64,000 nucleotides of DNA from Nitrososphaerota archaeon (GTDB taxonomy: Archaea; Thermoproteota; Nitrososphaeria; Nitrososphaerales; Nitrosopumilaceae). Location: positions 1 through 64,000 of the forward strand of contig JAJPKL010000012.1 of NCBI GenBank assembly GCA_021323705.1. Direction: 5' to 3'. The notes below the pieces were generated by a model. That model ran no database searches. It worked only from the letters and a program-made list of their open reading frames with translations, and was not told the origin of the DNA. Below are positions 57,767-64,000 of this stretch, in pieces (position 1 is the stretch's first letter; every line of letters starts with the position of its first letter). The position numbers and the translations under genes were made by a program.

Positions 57767-58138
57767 CTAGTTGATTTTGTACAGTGAGAGATCCTCAATG
57801 TGACGAATCTTGCCCTTTGTTATTGCAGTCAGTTTTCGCCTAAAGGATAGATCAACTGTCATTCGGTGCTCTAGTTGTGATAGAATCCTTTTGGTAAGAT
57901 ATGCGCCTTTTCTGTCTGAATCAAGAAGTATGATTAGGCGTTTGTATTTAGATACAGAGTCTGCAAATTTTGCCAACCCCTTGAAGGCATGAAACTGGCA
58001 GACCTTGCCAGCAAAACCCAATTTATTGAGCGCCTCTTCGTCTTTTTTTCCTTCTACAACTACAATGCTGTCTTTTTTTGAGTTAAGAGACCTGACAAAC
58101 TCGTGAATCTCCGATATCTCCGACTCGTCAAACTCCAT
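57767..58138 (-). CDS. Stand-alone small TOPRIM protein (UPF0292/RNase M5-like)
   Basis: SIVVVEGKKDEEALNKLGFAGKV, LIILLDSDRKGAYLTKRI. Confidence 0.83.
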   Translation of the reverse strand: MEFDESEISEIHEFVRSLNSKKDSIVVVEGKKDEEALNKLGFAGKVCQFHAFKGLAKFADSVSKYKRLIILLDSDRKGAYLTKRILSQLEHRMTVDLSFRRKLTAITKGKIRHIEDLSLYKIN

Positions 58139-58186
58139 GGTTTCACTTGGAATTAAACATATTAAGCAATTTTCAAAAATTTACTT

Positions 58187-58876
58187 GTGTCAAGAGTACT
58201 AGTCATACAGAACACAAAGAATGAAGGAATTGGCACGCTTGGCAATCTGTTTGAGCAGGACGGTTTTGATATTACAACAGTTCTTGCCAAAAAGGAACCG
58301 ATTCCAAAAATCAATCCAGATGCCATAGTAATACTTGGGGCACCTGAGAGTGCAAATGATGACTTGAGATACCTAAAAGACGAATTGGTATTGATACAAG
58401 ACGCTGTAAAAAATAACATTCCTGTTCTTGGCATATGTTTGGGGTCACAGCTTATTGCAAAGGCATTTGGGGCCAGAGTCTACCAAGGCAAGAAAAAAGA
58501 GATTGGGTTCTATCACGACATAGAGTTTGACAACACATCACAGTCAAAACTATTTCAAGGAATACAGAGTCCTGCCACCATATTTCATTGGCATGGCGAT
58601 ACGTTTGATCTTCCAAGCAGTGCGATCAGACTAGCGCACTCAAGAGACTATCAAAACCAAGCAGTAAAGATAGGAAGTGCAGTAGGAGTACAATTTCACA
58701 TGGAAGTCGATGAACCAGCAGTTAGACTATGGCTTGAAAAATCAAAAGACGAACTAAGATCTGCACCATACCTAAGTCCTGAGAACATAATCAGTGACAT
58801 TTCAAAGAACATTGGTGTTGTCCAGAACAACATGCAGATATTTTATCAAAACTTCAAGTCAGAGTTTAATCTTTGA
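58187..58876 (+). CDS. Class I glutamine amidotransferase-like protein
   Basis: PVLGICLGSQLIAKAFGA nucleophile Cys; FHWHGDTFDLP; VQFHMEVDEP His-x-Glu. Confidence 0.9.
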   Translation: MSRVLVIQNTKNEGIGTLGNLFEQDGFDITTVLAKKEPIPKINPDAIVILGAPESANDDLRYLKDELVLIQDAVKNNIPVLGICLGSQLIAKAFGARVYQGKKKEIGFYHDIEFDNTSQSKLFQGIQSPATIFHWHGDTFDLPSSAIRLAHSRDYQNQAVKIGSAVGVQFHMEVDEPAVRLWLEKSKDELRSAPYLSPENIISDISKNIGVVQNNMQIFYQNFKSEFNL

Positions 58877-58961
58877 CAGAGGATTAACGCCGTATTAAAC
58901 TCTCTTAAACTAAACTGCGTCCACCAGTGTTTATTCTCAGAATTAACAGGAGCTAAACCTG

Positions 58962-59078
58962 TTATTTACTGGAACGTTTGAGTAGATATCTCTTTTCATT
59001 TGTCAAATCGTCAAATATCCTAGAATATTTCTCTTTGATTTGCTTTTTCATTGCATCTCGCTCAGAACCTGTTTTCAT
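58962..59078 (-). CDS. Putative 38-aa ORF translationally coupled to the Fic-like pseudogene
   Basis: MKTGSERDAMKKQIKEKYSRIFDDLTNEKRYLLKRSSK*; ATGA overlap with the upstream frame. Confidence 0.35.
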   Translation of the reverse strand: MKTGSERDAMKKQIKEKYSRIFDDLTNEKRYLLKRSSK

Positions 59079-59506
59079 AGATGAAGTATCCTCTTTTTCA
59101 TATATAAGATTAATTTTTGAATTGTCTCATGGGACAGATTTGTCCTGTCTGTTTGTACTTCATACAGCAAGTCTATCAAAAATGCTTCATCAGTTTCTGG
59201 AATATCCACTTTGAAGCCATTATCTTGCAAGAAAACCATAGTCATGAGAAGAGATGTACTTTTATTTCCTCCACAGAATGGTTGCGCCCAAGCCAGCCCT
59301 CCCAAAAAATACGCTGCTTTGGTTATTACTTTATCAAGAAATTCTAATCATTACCTGCATTGTCCACTATCCAATACCTCATCCAGTCTTTCTTCGGAAA
59401 CACAGAATGCTTCCGCTGCTGACGGATTTTTTGCTAATCGTTCTTCAATTTCCTTTTTATTTTCGTCAATGATTTCTTGTTTGTCAAAAGGGATTATACG
59501 ATCCAA
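59075..59506 (-). pseudogene. Fic/Doc-family protein remnant with in-frame stops
   Basis: One frame: LDRIIPFDKQEIIDENKKEIEERL...SEERLDEVLDSGQCR**LEFLDKVITKAAYFLGGLAWAQPFCGGNKSTSLLMTMVFLQDNG...; TAA-TGA at 59348-59353. Confidence 0.7.
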
Positions 59507-59648
59507 TTACATCTAAAAAAGACTGAAGATATACAAGGATTACCAGCTCAACAGGATTATTGAGAGTTCTGCTGTAACCAAATTTGCTAGAATTTTGTTC
59601 CTAATTGACAAAAGTTTAATATAATGACGCTAAGACTCGGATCTCGTT

Positions 59649-61772
59649 ATGAGTACAGTTACAAAAGTTTTTGAAGAAACAATAGCAACCGATCACAAGG
59701 TAATTACCGAAGATCTCTCAAAAGCAGTTTTGAAAAAGTACGGAATCAAAGTTCCAGGATATGCCCTTGTAAACAGCGCAAAGGAAGCAACAAGAGCTGC
59801 CAAGAAACTTGGATTTCCTCTTGTCATGAAAGTAGTCTCTCCCCAAATTCTTCACAAGACAGATGTTGGAGGAGTCAAAGTAGGACTGCAAAACGAGAAG
59901 GAAGTAAAGAAGGCATTCACTGACATGTACTCAAGACTCTCCAAGAAGAAAGGAGTGACTCTAAAAGGAATTTTGCTTGAAAAGATGGTACCACAAGGAG
60001 TAGAGCTTATTGTAGGATTGCAAAACGACCCACAGTTTGGTCCTGTCATTATGGTAGGGCTTGGAGGCGTGCTTACAGAGATATTCAAAGATGTTGCATT
60101 CAGGATGCTTCCAATTACTGTCGATGATGCAAAATCGATGCTTGCAGAACTCAAGGGTGCTAAGATTCTTCAAGGATACAGGGGAAGCAAGCCAATTGAT
60201 TTGAACATGCTTGCAAAGGCACTTGTACAAATTGGAAAGATAGGAGTAGACAATGCAACATACTTTGACAGCGTTGACTTTAACCCAATTGTAGTATATC
60301 CAAAATCATACTTTGTTGTAGATGCAAAGATAATCCTAAGAAAAGAGATCAAAAAGGATGCAATCTCAAAGGCCCAGCCAAACATAGAGTTCATGGAGAC
60401 CTTTTTCACGCCACAGTCAGTTGCACTAGTTGGTGCCTCTGCAACACCAGGCAAGGTTGGAAACTCTGTACTCGACAGCATTGCAAAACACGATTACAAA
60501 GGTAAGGTTTATCCGATAAATCCAAAGGCAGAAGAGATTCTTGGCATCAAGTGCTACCCAAGTCTTGATACCATCCAAGATCCAGTAGATTTGGTTGTTG
60601 TGTGTGTAGATCTTTCTGTCACACCACCAGTTCTTGAAACATGTGCAAAAAAAGGAATCCACAATGTTGTGATAGTGTCAGGCGGAGGAAAGGAGCTTGG
60701 GGGGGAGAGAGCTGCATACGAAGCAGAGATCAAAAGACTTTCAGAACAACACAAGATCAGAATCATAGGTCCAAACTGCATTGGTATGTTCAATGCAGCA
60801 AACCGACTTGATTGCGCATTCCAGGGTCAGGCAAGAATGATCCGCGCAAAGCAAGGCCCAGTAGCATTGTTATCGCAGAGCGGAACGATGGGAATCTCCT
60901 TCCTTGAGACTGCCGATACGTTTGGTCTTTCCAAGATGGTATCCTATGGCAACAGGTCAGATGTAGACGAAGCTGATATGATATGGTATTTAGCAAACGA
61001 TCCTCAAACCAAGGTTATCGCACTATATGTTGAAGGCTTTGGCGATGGCCGCAAATTCATCGAGACTGCAAAACGAGTAATGAAAGAAAAGAAGAAACCA
61101 ATCGTAATTTGGAAGAGTGGCAGGACAACACTTGGAGCAAAGCAGGCAGCATCACACACAGGCTCGCTTGGAGGGTCTAACGCAATAATCATGGGTGCAT
61201 TCAAACAAGCCGGAATAATTTCAGTAGACAGCTATCAAGAACTTGCATCAGTCGTAAAGGCCTTGGCATGGCAGCCAGCCGCAAATGGCCCAAGAGTCGG
61301 ACTTGTAAGCAATGGCGCAGGCCCAATGATTGGAGCAATCGACCAATTTGAAAAGTTCGGACTTGAGCTTGGCAAGGTCACAGAGTCTACGCTAAAGGAG
61401 ATGAAGGAACATTATCCTCCAACATACGTAATTGGAGCTGGCAACCCTGTAGACGTTACAGGCGGTGCCAATGCAGACGATTACAGATACACAATACAAA
61501 AATTCATGGACGATCCAAATATCGACATTGTTATGCCATGGTTTGTGTTCCAAGACGATCCACTGGAGGAGACGATCATAGATTACTTGGGTGAGTTTTC
61601 AAAACAAGGCAAAAAACCGTTGCTTGTAGGCGGAAATGGTGGCCCCTATACACAAAGGGTATCTGCACTAATTGAAAAGCACCAAGTTCCAGTGTATGAC
61701 GATATTAGGAACTGGGTAGCTGCAGGAGCCGCACTACACCAGTGGGGAAAGCACAAACCAGACAAGGTTTAA
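59649..61772 (+). CDS. ADP-forming acyl-CoA synthetase, probably 3-hydroxypropionate- (or 4-hydroxybutyrate-) CoA ligase of the HP/HB cycle
   Basis: ATP-grasp domain first ([26 protein letters not shown]), then CoA-binding ([23 protein letters not shown]), [15 protein letters not shown]; followed by a crotonase. Confidence 0.88.
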   Translation: MSTVTKVFEETIATDHKVITEDLSKAVLKKYGIKVPGYALVNSAKEATRAAKKLGFPLVMKVVSPQILHKTDVGGVKVGLQNEKEVKKAFTDMYSRLSKKKGVTLKGILLEKMVPQGVELIVGLQNDPQFGPVIMVGLGGVLTEIFKDVAFRMLPITVDDAKSMLAELKGAKILQGYRGSKPIDLNMLAKALVQIGKIGVDNATYFDSVDFNPIVVYPKSYFVVDAKIILRKEIKKDAISKAQPNIEFMETFFTPQSVALVGASATPGKVGNSVLDSIAKHDYKGKVYPINPKAEEILGIKCYPSLDTIQDPVDLVVVCVDLSVTPPVLETCAKKGIHNVVIVSGGGKELGGERAAYEAEIKRLSEQHKIRIIGPNCIGMFNAANRLDCAFQGQARMIRAKQGPVALLSQSGTMGISFLETADTFGLSKMVSYGNRSDVDEADMIWYLANDPQTKVIALYVEGFGDGRKFIETAKRVMKEKKKPIVIWKSGRTTLGAKQAASHTGSLGGSNAIIMGAFKQAGIISVDSYQELASVVKALAWQPAANGPRVGLVSNGAGPMIGAIDQFEKFGLELGKVTESTLKEMKEHYPPTYVIGAGNPVDVTGGANADDYRYTIQKFMDDPNIDIVMPWFVFQDDPLEETIIDYLGEFSKQGKKPLLVGGNGGPYTQRVSALIEKHQVPVYDDIRNWVAAGAALHQWGKHKPDKV

Positions 61773-61798
61773 TTTCCTGATAGTTTTGGAGTTTTTAC

Positions 61799-62560
61799 AT
61801 GTCTCTTGTTAACGTTTCAAAGGCAGACGGAATCTGCACCGTAAAAATAAACAGACCAGACAAGCTCAATGCCATGAACATCGATGTGGCAAACGAGATA
61901 ATCAAAGTATTCAAAGAGATTGAAACAGATGATTCGGTGAAGGTTGTAATTCTTACAGGCGAAGGAGACAAGGCATTTTCCGCAGGCGCAGACATTGCAT
62001 ACATGTCAACAATCTCACCAATCGAGGCAGAGGCATATGCAAAGACTGGGCATCTCCTTACATTTACAGTGGAAAACTGCAGCAAGCCAACAATTGCAGC
62101 AATCAATGGATTTGCACTAGGAGGAGGATGCGAGCTTACACTTGCATGTGATATCAGAATAGCTGCTGACACTGCAAAGATAGGCCAGCCAGAGGTAACA
62201 ATAGGAGTCTGCCCAGGGTGGGGCGGTACGCAAAGGTTGCAGAGAATAATCGGCATATCACAGGCAAAAGATCTCATCTATACTGGCAGAATGGTAAAAT
62301 CAGACGAGGCAAAGGAGATGGGGCTTGTAAACAAAGTTGTCGAGATTGCAAAACTGACGGAAGAGGCAACAAACTTTGCCAAAATGATTGCACAAAACTC
62401 TTCCATGGCAGTAAGAATGTCAAAGGTTGCAATAAACAAGGGAAGAAACTCAGACATTGATACAGGGCTCGCATTGGAACTTTACACATGGGGTCTGTGC
62501 TTTACACATCCAGACAGATCCGAGAGAATGACTGCCTTTGTGAACAAGTCAAAGAAATAG
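61799..62560 (+). CDS. Enoyl-CoA hydratase/crotonase (3-hydroxypropionyl-CoA dehydratase / crotonyl-CoA hydratase candidate)
   Basis: [51 protein letters not shown]. Confidence 0.92.
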   Translation: MSLVNVSKADGICTVKINRPDKLNAMNIDVANEIIKVFKEIETDDSVKVVILTGEGDKAFSAGADIAYMSTISPIEAEAYAKTGHLLTFTVENCSKPTIAAINGFALGGGCELTLACDIRIAADTAKIGQPEVTIGVCPGWGGTQRLQRIIGISQAKDLIYTGRMVKSDEAKEMGLVNKVVEIAKLTEEATNFAKMIAQNSSMAVRMSKVAINKGRNSDIDTGLALELYTWGLCFTHPDRSERMTAFVNKSKK

Positions 62561-62649
62561 ATCTCTTGCTGCCTTGCCTGTTACATCCATTTGATTCCTA
62601 ATATGCCCGGTATGAAAAGATTATTATAATTTAGGGAACGACTAAGTCT

Positions 62650-63000
62650 ATGAGCAATACACAGGCAACAAAACTGATCACAATCACGCCAAAGGCTGCA
62701 GAAAAAGTAGTTGCTTTCATGCAAGAGGAAGCTGAAAAGCCAGAATTCCTGCGAGTCTACGTACAAGGTGGCGGATGCTCGGGATTGTCTTATGGAATGG
62801 GCTTTGAGAAAAAGGCCGAGGAAGATGATCTCGTGATAGAGGAGAATGGTGTAAAGATGCTAGTTGACAGTTACAGTGCCGATTATCTCAAAGGCGCAAG
62901 TATTGACTACATCGAGAGCCTCATGGGCGCTGGATTTAAGATAAACAATCCAAATGTGACCAAGTCATGCTCTTGCGGTCACTCGTTTAGTACCTCTTAG
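62650..63000 (+). CDS. HesB/IscA-type iron-sulfur cluster assembly protein
   Basis: LRVYVQGGGCSGLSYGMGFE ... SCSCGHSFSTS: three conserved Cys. Confidence 0.95.
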   Translation: MSNTQATKLITITPKAAEKVVAFMQEEAEKPEFLRVYVQGGGCSGLSYGMGFEKKAEEDDLVIEENGVKMLVDSYSADYLKGASIDYIESLMGAGFKINNPNVTKSCSCGHSFSTS

Positions 63001-63008
63001 AGTACATT

Positions 63009-63028
63009 TTTTAATTTTTATTTTTTAG
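63009..63028 (+). terminator. T-rich tract, candidate archaeal terminator
   Basis: ttttttaatttttatttttt directly after the IscA stop. Confidence 0.4.
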
Positions 63029-63045
63029 CAGATACTGTAAAGTTT

Positions 63046-63273
63046 CTAGACAGTAATGAGAGTCATTGTAGAAAGCACGTGCGGAACTTTGCGTATGTGT
63101 TCTGTTATTATCTTTTCAAGAACAGTCGAGTTTCCACTTTCTATCTCAGCTATAATGTCATATAGACCAAGAACTCCGGTGACGCTTGTTATCCCTTGCA
63201 CTTCAGAGAGTTTTTTTATTATCTGAGATTCCTTTCCAGTCTCACAGTGAATAGCTACAAATGCCTTTGTCAT
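63046..63273 (-). CDS. Stand-alone Lrp/AsnC ligand-binding (RAM) domain protein
   Basis: MTKAFVAIHCETGKESQIIKKLSEVQGITSVTGVLGLYDIIAEIES. Confidence 0.88.
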   Translation of the reverse strand: MTKAFVAIHCETGKESQIIKKLSEVQGITSVTGVLGLYDIIAEIESGNSTVLEKIITEHIRKVPHVLSTMTLITV

Positions 63274-63297
63274 GCTGTGTCAGATGATATAATCAGT

Positions 63298-64000
63298 TTA
63301 CGGCCAGAGGCCTCTTGCTTCGTATGCTTCCAAAACTCTACCGACTGCAAGCACCATACTTGCCTTTCTCATATCAACGCCGTGCTTCTTTGAGAGCGCA
63401 AATGTATCATTGAATCCTTTTACAATGTGGTGCTCCATCTTGCCCGCCACTTCGTCAAATGACCAATAGTATCTCTGCAAGTTTTGCACCCACTCTAGAT
63501 ACGATATACATACACCGCCAGAGTTTGCCAAAATGTCTGGAATAACCATTATCTTGTTTTTGTGCAGAATCTCGTCGGCTTCAGGAGTTGTAGGTCCATT
63601 TGCAGCCTCTGCAATAACTTTGCAGTCAATATTTTTTGCAATCTGAGGAGTAATCTGGTTTTCAAGTGCTGCTGGAACAAGCACATCACATGAGGTGGTG
63701 AGAAGTTCTTCAGTTGAGATCTTTTTGCTTCCTGGATATCCCACTACGCTTCCGGTCTTGTTCTTGTATTCCAACACTTTCTTGGAATCCAATCCCTTTG
63801 TGTTTATTATAGAACCCTTAGAATCGCTTACCGCAATTATCTTTCCGCCCATCTTCTCAATGTATTCTGCCGCAAATGTTCCTGCATTACCATATCCTTG
63901 AATCACTATCTTGGCTCCCTTCAATTTCAATCCCAACTTCTTGCCTGCCTCTCTCACACAGTATGATACGCCAAGACCTGTTGCAACGTTTCTTGCCTGT
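63298..64000 (-). CDS. gdhA: Glutamate dehydrogenase, C-terminal part (5' end beyond window)
   Basis: ARNVATGLGVSYCVREAGKKLGLKLKGAKIVIQGYGNAGTFAAEYIEKMGGKIIAVSDSKG; frame open to base 64000. Confidence 0.95.
   Translation of the reverse strand, partial: QARNVATGLGVSYCVREAGKKLGLKLKGAKIVIQGYGNAGTFAAEYIEKMGGKIIAVSDSKGSIINTKGLDSKKVLEYKNKTGSVVGYPGSKKISTEELLTTSCDVLVPAALENQITPQIAKNIDCKVIAEAANGPTTPEADEILHKNKIMVIPDILANSGGVCISYLEWVQNLQRYYWSFDEVAGKMEHHIVKGFNDTFALSKKHGVDMRKASMVLAVGRVLEAYEARGLWP

Noticed and set aside
58978-59516. Several overlapping plus-strand ORFs (58978-59214, 59117-59347, 59211-59516, 59254-59472)
   Set aside because: Antisense to the Fic/Doc-like remnant and its downstream ORF; no recognisable domains.
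61795-62277. 160-aa ORF opposite the crotonase gene
   Set aside because: Antisense shadow; crotonase motifs are on the plus strand.
63298-64000. Apparently N-terminally truncated glutamate dehydrogenase
   Set aside because: The frame is open to the window edge, so this is truncation by the window and not a pseudogene.
1-64000. tRNA, rRNA, CRISPR arrays, transposons, prophage or integrative elements
   Set aside because: Looked for T-loop-like sequences, regular repeats, transposase/integrase motifs; none seen. A tRNAscan-SE or Infernal run would be needed to exclude intron-containing tRNAs or other small RNAs.

Overview
The window is chromosomal DNA from an ammonia-oxidising archaeon (Thaumarchaeota/Nitrososphaerota). 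Markers supporting this are a copper nitrite reductase (NirK), an ADP-forming acyl-CoA synthetase next to a crotonase (as in the thaumarchaeal HP/HB cycle), LysW-dependent Lys/Arg biosynthesis, archaeal DnaG, L15e/L31e/L39e and PEFG-CTERM secreted proteins. The region is gene-dense, with about 80 CDS and almost no mobile DNA. I saw no tRNA, rRNA, CRISPR, transposase or prophage. Most notable observations: (1) a strongly eukaryote-like tubulin homologue (12623-14017, artubulin-like) co-directional with a coiled-coil partner gene, plus a separate degenerate FtsZ-like protein lacking the GGGTGTG motif (35303-36256); (2) two LysW carrier genes, each abutting its own LysX/ArgX-type ligase, where the second LysW (51952-52116, absent from the supplied ORF track) ends in EDWGQ instead of EDWGE, so the C-terminal Glu normally used for attachment is Gln; (3) a pair of paralogous RHH proteins with a shared uncharacterised C-terminal domain, one of them with a perfect 17-bp palindrome upstream; (4) a Fic/Doc-like pseudogene with in-frame stops; (5) a cobalamin-dependent methionine synthase split into two genes; (6) a small N-terminal module shared by a SHOCT protein and an LEA14-like membrane protein. 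All family calls come from reading motifs by eye; no database search was run.
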